A DNA stretch of 64,000 bases, taken from assembly GCF_900091525.1 (NCBI RefSeq), contig NZ_FMCU01000002.1, positions 682,001-746,000 of the forward strand. Direction: 5' to 3'. Position 1 is the first letter of the stretch. The number at the start of each line of letters is the position of its first letter. This stretch comes from Micromonospora matsumotoense (GTDB lineage Bacteria; Actinomycetota; Actinomycetes; Mycobacteriales; Micromonosporaceae). This document shows, piece after piece, positions 34,671 to 44,400 of the stretch. The notes below the pieces were generated by a model that saw nothing but the letters and a program-made list of their open reading frames with translations, did not search any database and had not been told where the DNA came from. Both the position numbers and the translations under genes were made by a program.

Positions 34671-35054
34671 TCAGCCGCCGAAGGAGATGCCACCGCGGAT
34701 GTCACGCGCCTGCACGACCGGACCGCTGACGTCACCGGAGACCGAGTTCACCACCCCGTCCGCACTGGCGGCTAGGGTCGCCTCCACCCTCGCCCACCGG
34801 TTGTGGAACTCAGCGGCGAAGCCCGGGTCGCGGCTCGCTTCGTCGGCCAGAACCGCAGCCAGCAGGCGGGTTGCCGCAGGCGAGGGCACTTCGAACGCAC
34901 CCTCGATCGCTGCCCTCGCCGCCGGTTCGCGCCGGAAACGTTCGCGAAGAAAAGTGACCAGGGAGCCCACCGCTTCCCGGCTGCCCTGGGCCAGTTGGGT
35001 GGTGCCCCAGGTGACGAGTGTCGTGACGGCGGTGAGCATGATGGGATCCGTCAT
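34671..35054 (-). CDS. Small protein with VVQARD-type C-terminal tag (127 aa)
   Basis: A 127-residue protein. Its N-terminus is hydrophobic and helical (MLTAVTTLVTWGTTQLAQGSREAVGSLVTFLRERF), followed by a helical middle ending with a Trp-rich FHNRWARVEATLAAS. It ends in a short tag, GPVVQARDIRGGISFGG. A closely similar tag (VVQARDVYGGVHFHG) lies at the N-terminus of the NB-ARC/TPR protein encoded divergently 1 kb away. Such tags occur at protein ends in actinobacterial NTPase-linked conflict genes. Function is unknown; a role as adaptor or effector recruited by the NB-ARC protein is possible. Start ATG 35054. Confidence 0.68.
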   Translation of the reverse strand: MTDPIMLTAVTTLVTWGTTQLAQGSREAVGSLVTFLRERFRREPAARAAIEGAFEVPSPAATRLLAAVLADEASRDPGFAAEFHNRWARVEATLAASADGVVNSVSGDVSGPVVQARDIRGGISFGG

Positions 35055-35169
35055 CCGGTTCTCCTCGAATGCGCTTTGCGTCGGAAACACGACAGCCGGC
35101 AGAGCGACGAAGGCGGCCGAATCGATAATACGGTCGACGTTCCATTCGTGATCCCACCTGGAGGTTTGT

Positions 35170-35442
35170 ATGAGTGGGAACCGTTGGCAGGCGGACACCT
35201 CCGCCGAGCTCACGCGACGCTGGGGAAAGTCGTCGCACGAGTTGGGCAACACCTCCGGCGACGGGAGCTGCCCGGACATCTGGGAATTGAGCAACGGAGA
35301 CATCGCGATGATCGGGCAGGACGCCACCGAGGAATATCTCGGCCGGCTGCCCGACGGGGTGTCGATCGACCCGGGCGAGCGACTGGTCATCGTTCCCCGC
35401 TCCACCGTCATCGCCGCGAAGGTGGACATTCCCGATGCATGA
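35170..35442 (+). CDS. Small conserved hypothetical protein paired with DUF6879 (90 aa)
   Basis: A 90-residue soluble protein. Its core is GDGSCPDIWELSNGDIAMIGQDATEEYLGRLP, followed by GERLVIVPRSTVIAAKVDIP. This C-terminal block is recalled from short actinomycete proteins that sit next to DUF6879 genes. The ribosome site GGAGG lies five bases before ATG 35170. The last bases overlap the DUF6879 start by eight bases, so the two are translationally coupled. A regulatory role with an HTH or NB-ARC partner is common for such pairs but unproven. No catalytic motif is visible. Confidence 0.7.
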   Translation: MSGNRWQADTSAELTRRWGKSSHELGNTSGDGSCPDIWELSNGDIAMIGQDATEEYLGRLPDGVSIDPGERLVIVPRSTVIAAKVDIPDA

Positions 35443-36046
35443 CCTTCTCGGCGGCGATCCCGGCGAGCGGCTCGACCTGGCGGAATACTGGGCGGACTTC
35501 GAGGACCGGTTCTGGAAGACGGCCGCGCCGGGGTTCTGGAAGTTGGAACGGCAACAGTCCTTCAAGGAGCCCGGTGACGAGGGTTGGCGGGCCTTCACCG
35601 AGGGCCGCTGGGCGGACTCGCTGCGCATCCTGGAAAGTCGCCGCCAGGAGTTCGCCGGCTACTACCGCCGGGTCGCCGAGAGCGGCTTCGCCACCCGACG
35701 GGTACGGGTAGTCGACGAGCCCCTCACGCCGTACCTCCAGTGGGAGTTGCATGTGCTGCGGCTGCGCCACGAGTACGGCGGCCTGGCCCGGGTGGTGGAC
35801 CCGGCCCGGGTCGCCACCGCCGAAGCTACGGGCGTGCTGCCGGAGATCTACACCCTCGGCACAGAGGTCATGTACGAGGCGGTCTACGACGCCGACGGGG
35901 TGCTGGCGGCGGCCCGCCGCTGGCGCGATCCGGGGTTGGTGGCGCGCTGCCAGGCGTTCATCGAGTCGCTCTACCTCGACGGTGAGCCACTCGACGAGTT
36001 CTTCGCCCGCGCGGTGGCACCGTTGGGGCCACCGCGGATCGGTTGA
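35435..36046 (+). CDS. DUF6879 family protein
   Basis: A 203-residue protein. The DUF6879 pattern is visible: FWKLERQQSFKEPGDEGWRAF near the start, RRVRVVDEPLTPYLQWELHVL in the middle, and a C-terminal ALARRWRDP-like segment (AAARRWRDPGLVARC). A helix with RIL and SRRQEFAGYYR lies between. The biochemical role of the family is unknown; members usually lie beside small partner proteins and XRE-type or NTPase regulators. It overlaps the upstream 90-aa gene by eight bases and ends one base before the GTG of the NB-ARC/TPR gene. All three form one operon. Confidence 0.8.
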   Translation: MHDLLGGDPGERLDLAEYWADFEDRFWKTAAPGFWKLERQQSFKEPGDEGWRAFTEGRWADSLRILESRRQEFAGYYRRVAESGFATRRVRVVDEPLTPYLQWELHVLRLRHEYGGLARVVDPARVATAEATGVLPEIYTLGTEVMYEAVYDADGVLAAARRWRDPGLVARCQAFIESLYLDGEPLDEFFARAVAPLGPPRIG

Positions 36047-36047
36047 C

Positions 36048-38459
36048 GTGGGTGAGCGGGATGGGCAGGAGCCGTCGCCCCGCCACGTGAACCGGTCGGA
36101 GTTGCACAGCCTCGCCGAGGTGGTCCAGGCCCGCGACGTCTACGGCGGGGTGCACTTCCACGGCGACGGAGCCGAGCGCGAGCCGCCGCCTCGCCAACTG
36201 CCCGGTGACGTACGCGGTTTCGTCAACCGGATCGCGGAGCTGCACGCCCTCGACCGGATGACCGCTGACGAGGACGCCCGGGTCACCCTCTCGGTGATCA
36301 CGGGTACGGCCGGGGTCGGCAAGACCTCTCTCGCCCTGCGGTGGGCGCACCGCGCCCGGCACCGCTTCCCCGACGGGCAGCTCTACGCCAACCTGCGCGG
36401 GTACGACCCGGGCGAGCCGACCCGGCCGGAGGTGGTGCTCGACCGGTTCCTGCGGGCGCTCGGTGTGCCGCCCGCCGCTGTTCCCGCCGACCCGGAGGAC
36501 CGCGAGGCCCTGTACCGGTCCCGGTTGGCCGACCGGCGGGTGCTGCTGGTCCTCGACAACGCCGCCACCGCCCGACAGGTGCGTCCACTCCTGCCCGGTT
36601 CTGACACCTGCCTGACGATCGTCACCAGCCGGAGCATGCTCTCCGGTCTCGTCACCCGCGACGGCGGTCGCCGGCTCACCCTGCCGATGCTGACCGAGGA
36701 CGACGCGGTTGCGCTGCTGCACGGCGTCACCGCCGACCACCGTGCCGGCGACGACCCCGCTGAGCTGGTCGAGTTGGCGCGGCTCTGCGCCCGCCTGCCG
36801 CTCGCGCTGCGGATCGCCGCCGAACGGGCCGCGAGCCGCCCGTTCATGCCGCTCGGTGACCTGATCCAGGATCTGCGGGACGAGTCGGCGCTGTGGGACG
36901 CGCTCACCGCCGAGGACGACGAGGAGGCCGACGCGGTGCGTACGGTCTTCGCCTGGTCCTACCGGGGGCTGGGCACCACGGCAGCCCGGCTGTTCCGGCT
37001 GCTCGGGCTGCATCCCGGGCCGGACGTGAGCGTGCCGGCCGCCGCCGCGCTGGCCGGGGTGCCGGCCGCCGAGGTACGCCAGCCACTGGACGCGCTCGTC
37101 ACCGCGCACCTGGTGGAGCAGCACGCGCCTGCCCGCTACCACCTGCACGACCTGTTGCGCGCGTACGCCGTCGACCAGGTCAGGCAGTTCGAGGGCGAGG
37201 AGGATCGGCGGCACGCGCTGCGCCGCGTACTGGAGTGGTATCTGCACTCGGCGGACGCCGCGCTGGCGCAGAGCTTGCCGTTCAATCGCACCGTGGCGCT
37301 GGATCCACCGGCCGGCGTCGTGCCGCTGGCTTTCGCCGGCCCGGCCGAGGCGGACGCCTGGTTCGACGTCGAACGCGACAACCTGGTCGCCGCCACCCGG
37401 ACCGCCGCCGAGGCCGACGCGCCGCGTGTGGCCTGGCAGCTCGCCGCGATCCTGCGCAGCGTCTTCATGCACCGCAACGCCTTCGACGGTTGGTTCACCA
37501 CCGCGCGGATCGGGTTGGCGGCGGCCCGCTCGCTCGGCGACCGACGCGGCGAGGCGGAGGCGTTGGAAAGTCTCGGCAAGGCCCACTTCCAGGCGCGTCA
37601 GCTCGACGAGGCGGCCGAGCACCACCGGGCCGCGCTGGCGATCCGGCGCGACATCGGTGACGCGCACGGCACGGCGGTGTCGGTGAACGCGCTCGGCCTG
37701 CTGGGGCTGCGGCACCGCCGCCTCACCGACGCGCTCGCCCACTTCACTGACGCGCTCGCCCGGTTCGAACGGCTGGGGAACCGGCGGTGGCAGGCCCTGC
37801 TGCTCAGCAACCTCGCCGAGACCCGCTACGAACTCGGGGAGCCGGCGCGGGCCGTCGAGTTGCTGGAGCGGGCACTCGTCGTGCAGCGGGAGATCGCCGA
37901 CCGAGGGCAGGAGGGCAACTCGCTGCTCTTCCTCAGCATGGCGCTGCGCGAACTCGGGCGGATCGGGGAGGCCGAGGCCGCCATCGAACGGGCGCTCGCC
38001 ATCGCCGAGGACGCCGGGAGCCCGGTGTGGCTGGCGCACTGGCTGGTCGAGCAGGCCCGGGTGCTGCGCGCGTCGGGGCGGCCGGCGGAGGCGCTGGAGG
38101 CGGTGCACCGGGCGGCCACGATCCAGCGGCGGTTGGGCGATCGCAGCCGCGAGGCGATGGCGCTCGACGGTGCGGGCGAGGCGTACCGGGAGTGGGGCCG
38201 GGCGGAGGAGGCCGTCGCGTTCCACCTGCGGGCGGCGGCCACCCACCGAGGGCTCGGCGACGCCTGGCAGCTGGCGGTCACCCTGGCGAACCTGGCCGCA
38301 GCCCTGGTCGGGGCGGGCCGCCCCGAGGAGGCAGAGCCGCCGCGACGGGAGGCACGGGACCTGCTCGCCAGGTTCGACGACGCCCGCGCCGCCGCCGTGC
38401 GTGATCGCATCGACGCCGCCGGAGACGGTCGGCTCAACCCCGGTCCAGCCGGCGACTGA
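36048..38459 (+). CDS. NB-ARC ATPase with TPR repeats, tagged by a VVQARD motif
   Basis: An 803-residue protein. Residues 25-39 carry the VVQARDVYGGVHFHG tag. The STAND/NB-ARC NTPase follows: GTAGVGKTS (86-94), RRVLLVLDNA, LVTSR-like IVTSRSM, ARLPLALRIAA and the MHD-equivalent YHLHDLLRAYA. After a winged-helix region the C-terminal half is made of about nine TPR-like repeats (AEALESLGKAHFQARQLDEAAEHH and similar). It lacks the SARP DNA-binding domain of AfsR. Such proteins act as ATP-driven switches that sense a ligand through repeats. It is co-transcribed with two small genes. GTG 36048 gives a short start. Confidence 0.85.
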   Translation: MGERDGQEPSPRHVNRSELHSLAEVVQARDVYGGVHFHGDGAEREPPPRQLPGDVRGFVNRIAELHALDRMTADEDARVTLSVITGTAGVGKTSLALRWAHRARHRFPDGQLYANLRGYDPGEPTRPEVVLDRFLRALGVPPAAVPADPEDREALYRSRLADRRVLLVLDNAATARQVRPLLPGSDTCLTIVTSRSMLSGLVTRDGGRRLTLPMLTEDDAVALLHGVTADHRAGDDPAELVELARLCARLPLALRIAAERAASRPFMPLGDLIQDLRDESALWDALTAEDDEEADAVRTVFAWSYRGLGTTAARLFRLLGLHPGPDVSVPAAAALAGVPAAEVRQPLDALVTAHLVEQHAPARYHLHDLLRAYAVDQVRQFEGEEDRRHALRRVLEWYLHSADAALAQSLPFNRTVALDPPAGVVPLAFAGPAEADAWFDVERDNLVAATRTAAEADAPRVAWQLAAILRSVFMHRNAFDGWFTTARIGLAAARSLGDRRGEAEALESLGKAHFQARQLDEAAEHHRAALAIRRDIGDAHGTAVSVNALGLLGLRHRRLTDALAHFTDALARFERLGNRRWQALLLSNLAETRYELGEPARAVELLERALVVQREIADRGQEGNSLLFLSMALRELGRIGEAEAAIERALAIAEDAGSPVWLAHWLVEQARVLRASGRPAEALEAVHRAATIQRRLGDRSREAMALDGAGEAYREWGRAEEAVAFHLRAAATHRGLGDAWQLAVTLANLAAALVGAGRPEEAEPPRREARDLLARFDDARAAAVRDRIDAAGDGRLNPGPAGD

Positions 38460-38567
38460 TCTTGGTTTGATGCCCGGGAGTCGCAGGCACCGCCGAACAG
38501 TGGATCAGCGGACTTCGCTGGCCCGCGCCCTGAGGAACTGTCGGTTCCCGCGTCTACGCTGCCGCGC

Positions 38568-39089
38568 GTGAGCATGAACGGGAACTGGATGCGGGTCAGT
38601 CCGGCCGAGTTGGCCCGCGCGAAAGACGATCTGGACTGGGCATACGACCTCGTGCGCGCCGCCATGGACGGCGAGGACGATCGCGTTGGCGGCACCGGCA
38701 AGGCGTGGCATGCCTTCGATTTCCTCCTCGACCGACGCGGCATCGAGCTGCCGATCGTGGTCGGTGCGGAGGCGATCGTCGAGACGCCGGAAGCGGACCC
38801 CGATGACGACGAGTACGTCGAGGACCTGGCGCACGACTGGGGGTACGGGTCACCCCGCTATCTCACGGCGGAGCAGGTCGCGGCGGCCAACGCGCTGCTG
38901 GGTGCGCTCACCGAACAGGACCTCAGTCGCGGCGTCGACCAGGCAGAGCTCGAGCGCGCCGACATCTATCCGATGGTCTGGGACAGGCCGGACCAGCTGT
39001 CGTGGGTGACCCACCACCTCCCCTACGCACAGCGGTTCTTCGCGGCGGCCGCCACGGACGGCGACGCCGTCATCTGCTGGCTCGACTGA
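38568..39089 (+). CDS. YfbM/DUF1877 family protein
   Basis: A 173-residue soluble protein of the DUF1877 (YfbM) type. The N-terminal MSMNGNWMRVSPAELA block and KAWHAFDFLLDRR are characteristic, as is YLTAEQVAAANALLGAL followed by a C-terminal AQRFFAAAATDGDAVICWLD. E. coli YfbM has known structure but no clear function. It starts at GTG 38568, with an ATG two codons later. It overlaps the convergent XRE gene by about 20 bp at its end. In actinobacteria such proteins sometimes act as immunity-like partners; nothing here supports that. Confidence 0.85.
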   Translation: MSMNGNWMRVSPAELARAKDDLDWAYDLVRAAMDGEDDRVGGTGKAWHAFDFLLDRRGIELPIVVGAEAIVETPEADPDDDEYVEDLAHDWGYGSPRYLTAEQVAAANALLGALTEQDLSRGVDQAELERADIYPMVWDRPDQLSWVTHHLPYAQRFFAAAATDGDAVICWLD

Positions 39090-39975
39090 CCCACTCAGCT
39101 TGGTGGACCTCCTCGATAATTTTGGTGATGAGTCGTCGGGACTGCTCTTCGTCGAGGGCGAGGGTGTCGAGGCTGGCCCAGATCTTCTCGTAGGCGGCCA
39201 ACTCCGCCGGACGGTCGAGGTAGAGCGCACCGGTCAACGACTCCCGGTAGACGACCGGGGGTTCGGATTCGATGCGGCTGCCGGGCGGGAAGTCCAGCAG
39301 CACGAACGCTCCGGCGATGGCACCGACGTGCAGCCCGGCGGCGAGCGACGCCACCCGGATCGTCACGTGCGGCAGCCGTCCCACCGTCAGCAGGTGCCGG
39401 AGCTGCTCGGCCATCGTCGCCGGACCGCCGACGGCCCGCAGCAGCACTGCCTCGGAGAGCATCACGTCGAGGCGGGACGGTGGGGGCAGCCGCCGCGACA
39501 GTAGGTCCTGCCGGCGTAGCCGGGCCTCGACCAGGCAGTCCCTTTCGTCACCGGTGCCAGCCACGCGGTGCTGGCACACCTCGGTCGCGTACCCCCGGGT
39601 TTGCAGGAGGGTGGGGACCAGCGCGGTGGCGTGCTCGCGGAGCCGGCTGGCGGCGGCCTCCAGGCCGGCGTAGAGGTCGTACCAGCGGGGGATGCTGTCG
39701 CCGTAGGAGTGCCACCAGCCCTTCACCCGCGTCTCGCCGGCCAGGGCGGTCAGCGCGTCGGCCAGCGGACGCCGCGCGCCGTACAGCTCGCACATCAGCC
39801 GCACGTCGAGCTCGCGCACCGCGCCGGCACCGCTCTCGATCCGCCACATCTTCTGCCGACTCCACCGCAACGCCTCCGCCGCGCCGTCGAGGGTGATCAG
39901 CGCCTCGGTCCGCAGCTCCCGCAACTCCCGCCCGAGCTGCCGACGCGGCACCGTCGACCCCACGTCCTCAGCCAT
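39070..39975 (-). CDS. XRE-family regulator with DUF5753 domain
   Basis: A 301-residue protein. Residues 14-75 form a helix-turn-helix (LGRELRELRTEALITLDGAAEALRWSRQKMWRIESG). DUF5753 follows, with TLLQTRGYATEV and FPPGSRIESEPPVVYRES. Such regulators are usually paired with a short DUF397 gene; none is adjacent here, though a 91-residue gene overlaps its start by eight bases. They control development or secondary metabolism in actinomycetes. ATG 39975 is the chosen start because the helix-turn-helix follows directly. It is convergent with the DUF1877 gene. Confidence 0.88.
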   Translation of the reverse strand: MAEDVGSTVPRRQLGRELRELRTEALITLDGAAEALRWSRQKMWRIESGAGAVRELDVRLMCELYGARRPLADALTALAGETRVKGWWHSYGDSIPRWYDLYAGLEAAASRLREHATALVPTLLQTRGYATEVCQHRVAGTGDERDCLVEARLRRQDLLSRRLPPPSRLDVMLSEAVLLRAVGGPATMAEQLRHLLTVGRLPHVTIRVASLAAGLHVGAIAGAFVLLDFPPGSRIESEPPVVYRESLTGALYLDRPAELAAYEKIWASLDTLALDEEQSRRLITKIIEEVHQAEWVSRASR

Positions 39976-40243
39976 CGGCGCCCTTCCCCGCACGCTGCCG
40001 ACCGGTCGGCTCTGCCCGGTAACGGCCCGCGCGCTGGTTCAACCCGAGAGCCGCCCGCCGCTGCTCAGGCCGCTCATAGACGATCGCGCCGTCGCACCGC
40101 GAGGTTTCCACCCCATCGGGTACGACGCCCTCGACCGTCTCCCGCCGCCAGCACTCCGACGCGTCCCCGGCCGGCACCGCCTGCCCGGTCAGGTCGACCG
40201 CAACCCTCCCCGGCCGCAAGAACCACTTCCACCGCCTACCCAT
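39968..40243 (-). CDS. Small protein of unknown function (91 aa) preceding the XRE gene
   Basis: A 91-residue basic protein (MGRRWKWFLRPGRVAVDLT start) with one Cys, no signal peptide and no recognised domain. Its stop overlaps the start of the XRE-DUF5753 gene by eight bases, so the two are coupled. ATG 40243 has GGAGG nine bases upstream; a start eight codons earlier is possible. It is too short to classify. Small partner proteins of this type often regulate the adjacent XRE protein. Confidence 0.55.
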   Translation of the reverse strand: MGRRWKWFLRPGRVAVDLTGQAVPAGDASECWRRETVEGVVPDGVETSRCDGAIVYERPEQRRAALGLNQRAGRYRAEPTGRQRAGKGADG

Positions 40244-40367
40244 GCCGCCTCCACTCCGCGCTTCCATCCGTCGAGGGGAGTTTACAACTAAACAAGTCAA
40301 ACAAGCTATAGACTTTAAACATGGCATAGGTTGCACGATGTGAAGCCGGCTGTGATGGAGTCGGCCC

Positions 40368-40604
40368 ATGGTGCCGTACGTGCCGCTGTGGCGAAGGATC
40401 CGGCAGGACATCCTGGACAGGATCGACGCCGGACTCCTGAAGCCCGGCGACAAGCTACCCACGACCCGAGAGCTTGCCGATCAGTACGACACCTCAGGCG
40501 TGACCGTCAGGAAGGCCATCGAGATCCTCATCGAGGCGGGCGTCTTAGAAGGCCGCCAAGGGATCGGGGTTTTCGTCGTTGAAGGTTCGAGCCGACGCGC
40601 GTAG
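40368..40604 (+). CDS. GntR-family winged-helix regulator (HTH only, 78 aa)
   Basis: A 78-residue protein consisting only of the GntR winged helix: VPLWRRIRQDILDRIDAGLLKPGDKLPTTRELADQY followed by GVTVRKAIEILIEAGVLEGRQGIGVFV. It lacks the usual C-terminal effector domain, as in small regulators of actinomycete mobile elements. The operator is unknown; the divergent 91-aa/XRE unit starts 125 bp away across an A+T-rich spacer containing TTGTTTGACTTGTTTAGTTG on the minus strand. It may control both. Downstream DNA is of lower G+C. Confidence 0.85.
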   Translation: MVPYVPLWRRIRQDILDRIDAGLLKPGDKLPTTRELADQYDTSGVTVRKAIEILIEAGVLEGRQGIGVFVVEGSSRRA

Positions 40605-40883
40605 AGCGCAACCCGCCCTGGTGTGCAGATGCTGAGAGCCCAATGAACAGCCCGGGTCGCCCAACATCCCGGCACTCACGGATTCATGCACTACCCTGCG
40701 GTCTACGTCGAGACCCTTGCAGAGACGCGTCGTTGAGCGCGAAGTCGGGATGCCGACGTTGACCTGCCCGACATCGCACTCAACGTCAACCAAGTCACGA
40801 GATTTGGCCATCAATACTCTTGGGCGGGCGAGTCGTCCACATCTTGTCACCTACCCCCTGTGCAAGATCATTAGAGGCGCGCA
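40605..40883. other. Low-G+C spacer without a recognisable gene
   Basis: About 280 bp of distinctly lower G+C than most of the window. Short open frames exist on both strands, but none shows a recognisable product or ribosome site. It may be the remnant of an acquired segment. Confidence 0.45.
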
Positions 40884-41354
40884 TCAACTTGCCACCTCCC
40901 ACGAATCCTCTGGGGCATGGTGGTGCGATTCGCACCGCTTGAATAGATAGTAGGCAACAGTTCGCCCCTTGGTCGCAATGTTTTGCCCTGAGGCTGCGAA
41001 CTTGTCACGACTTTGCTGCCCTTCTTCAACGAAGACAAAGGAGCCATTCACAAGCTCCCACCCTTCGCGGCAAACGGCGTTGAGGATTGCAACCGGGTCA
41101 CTCGTCTTCTTAAGCGTGGTACTACCAACCATTGGAACAATGATCGCTTCTTGGCTCATAACATCAATCGAATACTGAAACACGTAGTCGCCGCGTTGAA
41201 ATGCCAGCCGCGCTTGCCCCTGCGGCGAAGCATAGAAGGCTTGGCGCGTCCTCGCACGTTGTTCTTCACGCCTTCTAGCTTCCGCTTCGCGCTGCTGCCT
41301 CTCCTTCCGAGCCGCCTCTTCAGCAACCTGCTCGGGAGATTTACGCTGAAACAT
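40884..41354 (-). CDS. Coiled-coil protein of unknown function (156 aa)
   Basis: A 156-residue protein. Residues 5-40 form a charged coiled coil (EQVAEEAARKERQQREAEARRREE). A globular part follows with YVFQYSIDVM, REGWELVNGSFVFVEEGQQSRDKF and a C-terminal VAYYLFKRC. I know similar proteins only as hypothetical actinomycete proteins, usually with a conserved GW(E/R)L and SRDKF. It lies 63 bp after the methylase gene on the same strand, so it may be its operon partner. Its DNA is of lower G+C than most of the window. Start ATG 41354. Confidence 0.7.
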   Translation of the reverse strand: MFQRKSPEQVAEEAARKERQQREAEARRREEQRARTRQAFYASPQGQARLAFQRGDYVFQYSIDVMSQEAIIVPMVGSTTLKKTSDPVAILNAVCREGWELVNGSFVFVEEGQQSRDKFAASGQNIATKGRTVAYYLFKRCESHHHAPEDSWEVAS

Positions 41355-41417
41355 TGAGTGCCCTCCTTAGCACATGACGCAACGAAGAGGATATTCCCTT
41401 GCAGTTCTTTTGTTACG

Positions 41418-44400
41418 TCAGTAATCCTTCAACACGCTGGCAAGGTCCGTGTGGCGCGGCCCGAATCCGGGGGCCGGCGTGAGCGTCGAGGTATAGCTCT
41501 TCCCCTCGACGAGCGGGTTACTTAGACTGACGCCAGCATCAGCCATGCGATCGTACTCGATAAGAACCAACTCCTTGGTGCGATAGGTTCCGCACTTAAC
41601 TTCGTCCTTGCGCTTGACGATGGGGAAGGCTTCCATGATGTAATTGACATCGTCCCGCGAAATGCCGTACAGATGGAAATACAAAGCATCGAGTTCGGCA
41701 CGCATTACCCTCCGTCTCTGTTCGTTCCAGACAAACGGACTACCTGTGTCACCGATGCCGGAGGCAAACGACGTCATGTCATATGCCGTGTACGTGAGTT
41801 CAAGAACGCGCGCTTCAATAAACTCACGGTGGACTGAAGCCACCGCTGGATCGATGACTGGAAGCTGCTTGACGTAAGTAAACCGCAGATGCAGGCCAGC
41901 AACCTTCTGCCGCGCGAGGTAATCGAAGGCGAAGGAATTGAAGTTGCTGACCAGCAGGTGGCTGTCTTTGCAGATCATGACAGGCAGGGTATCCCCAGCA
42001 GCTACGCGAGGCACCATTGATGCAATAACTGTTCGTTCATTGGTGGGGCTGGTAACATCACAGAAGGCCGCAAGCCATCGGGAATTTCCAATACGCTTGA
42101 CCACCTCGTGCTCCGAAACCCAAGACATCGGGATTGCCATCCGGTTCGGGTCCTCATGCTCTGCCGGACTGAGATAACTCGGCTGGTTCTGTCGAACAGC
42201 AGCGGTATCGCTCTTTTTGACATCGGCCGCTCGATGATCGTACGACCCAACCATCTTTGCCTCATAAAGCGGGAGATGTGTTGCGCTACGGGAAACGTAG
42301 TTATTGCCGCGCAGCGTTGCGCCAGCGAGGCGAAGAGATTCGGCATCCGCAAAGATCTCAGACACGGAACTCATCATGAACATCAGCTGCAACTTGACAC
42401 CCCATGGATTCCCTCCTGCCCCAGCAGAAGCTGCATCCCGGATGAAGATTGGCGTCTTACGGTAGACCCCAAGATTGATCTCCGCATCACGACGTGAGCG
42501 GAAGATCGGGCATGTTCCGCTGTTTGGGTTGAGGAGACCGATCTCATCTCGGGTGAGGGTAAAAACCCTGTCAGCATCGCCAAGTTCAGCCGGATCACGC
42601 AGAAAGAAGGCAAATTTTGCGGCCGAGCCACCGCGAGCAAGGGATAGTACAGCAAATTTCATACCTGAATGAACGGCAGGGAACAGTCCGTCCCGATTCT
42701 CGAAATCATAGAAAGCTGAAATCGATTCACTGATCACTAGATCGTTGAAGAAGTGCTGATTGAAAGAATCTGTCGCGATCCCCGAAGGCACAACTTGCCC
42801 TGAGTGCCCACTCGGCTTAGTAATCGATCGAATATGCTCAGCAAATAGTGAATACGTGTTCAGGCGGCCATAAGCAGTCAGAGGAAATCGCGCTGAGGAG
42901 TGTACGAAATGCTTGAAACCATCGTTCTTCCGCTTTTCGTCAACGAAGGCCGCGAAGAGCTCCGGATCTTCCCCCTCAAGCTTCCGAATCATCCGATTTC
43001 GAGCCGCCAGGTTAAGTGCCTCAGCGATGTCCGAACGACGTATGGCAAAGAACTCTCTACCATCAACTTGGACTTGATCCCACGGCGGATTGCCAAGTAG
43101 ACAATCGAAACCACAGGCCCAGCCAGTCACCGGATCGGTGGCTCCGCCAGACTGTGACACTTTGAAGATCTCCGGGAACTCCAAGTGCCAGTGGAAGAAT
43201 CGGTACTGCTCCCGCAGACGCACGATCTCGTGATGGGTCGCCTGCGAGGCGGCGGCAGCTTCCGGATTCTCCAAGGCACGGAGAACCTTGTACGTGACGG
43301 CGGTTGGAGCATCTGCCGTCTTCCGCCACATGAACGCCGCACACCAGGCGTCCGCGACGTGCAGGGCGCGCACATATTCGGCAGACTTCTCCCAGGCCCG
43401 GTAGGCGGACTCCTGCTGACGCACGTCGCCGAGGTCGTCGGATGGTGCGTCCGCGATGCGGCGCAGCCCTTGCGCGAAAGCGGTGTTGGCGACCTTGGTC
43501 CCTTGGTCCAGGTCGAACAGACTGCCCTGCCCCACCCGTTCCTTGGCGTTCTGCTTTTCCAGGTTCTTGGCGTGCTTCTTGTCGTCGCCCTCGATGGGCT
43601 TGAACGCCTCGTCGGGGATGCCGCGCTTGAGCAGTGCGGGAGTAGCTCCGATCAGCGCGTTGCCGTGCTTGATGTGGGCGTCGAGGAAGCTCAGCGGCTT
43701 GCCCGGTTCGAGGGCTTCCAGCCACAGCGACACCTTGGCCAACTCGACGGCCATCGGGTTGAGGTCGACGCCGTAGATGCAGCGGGCGATGACCTCGTGC
43801 AAAGCGGTGCGGACCGCGTCGAGGGTGGGTTCGGGGTTGCGTTCGCGTACTGCCGCGACCCGCTTGCCGATCCGGCGGGCCGCCGCGACCAGGAAGTGGC
43901 CGGAGCCGCAGGCCGGGTCACAGACGGTGAGTGACAGCAGTTCGTTGACGATCGTGTCGGACGGGTCGGGTTGGCCAGCGGCGGTGGCCGCTACCTCGCC
44001 GCGCTTGACCGCGTCGTCGATCACCGGGTCGAGCGCCGAGTCCAGCAGGCATTCGATCAGCGACGACGGGGTGTAGTAGGAGCCAGTCGTCTTGCGGGTG
44101 TTACCGGGAAGTTCGACCAGCTCGAAGCTGCGGTCGACCGCGCTGTGCCTGGGCACCAGTTCCAACAGGGATTCGTAGATCGAGCCCAGCTCCTCGGCGT
44201 CCAGGTGCCGGTAGTCGACCGACCGCCAGCGCCGCGAGCCGGTGTCGCGCACCTGGCACAGGTGGCGTACGGCGGTCAGCAGGTATTCGTTGGCCAGCGA
44301 CAGGCCGCGCAACGGGGCGTCCGCCGCCCGGTCGTCGAAGATGCCGCCGAGGCCGGGCAGGCCGATTTCGGGGCGACCGTGCACGTCGCCCAGACCGTCG

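Noticed and set aside
32606..34729. Long plus-strand frame over the GmrSD-type gene
   Set aside because: It is antisense to a gene with clear family motifs and has no recognisable domain.
40368..40604. KorSA-like control gene of an integrative element
   Set aside because: The HTH-only GntR form fits, but no integrase, tra gene or attachment site is nearby.
40605..40883. Possible small genes in the low-G+C spacer
   Set aside because: Open frames exist on both strands but lack ribosome sites and recognisable products.
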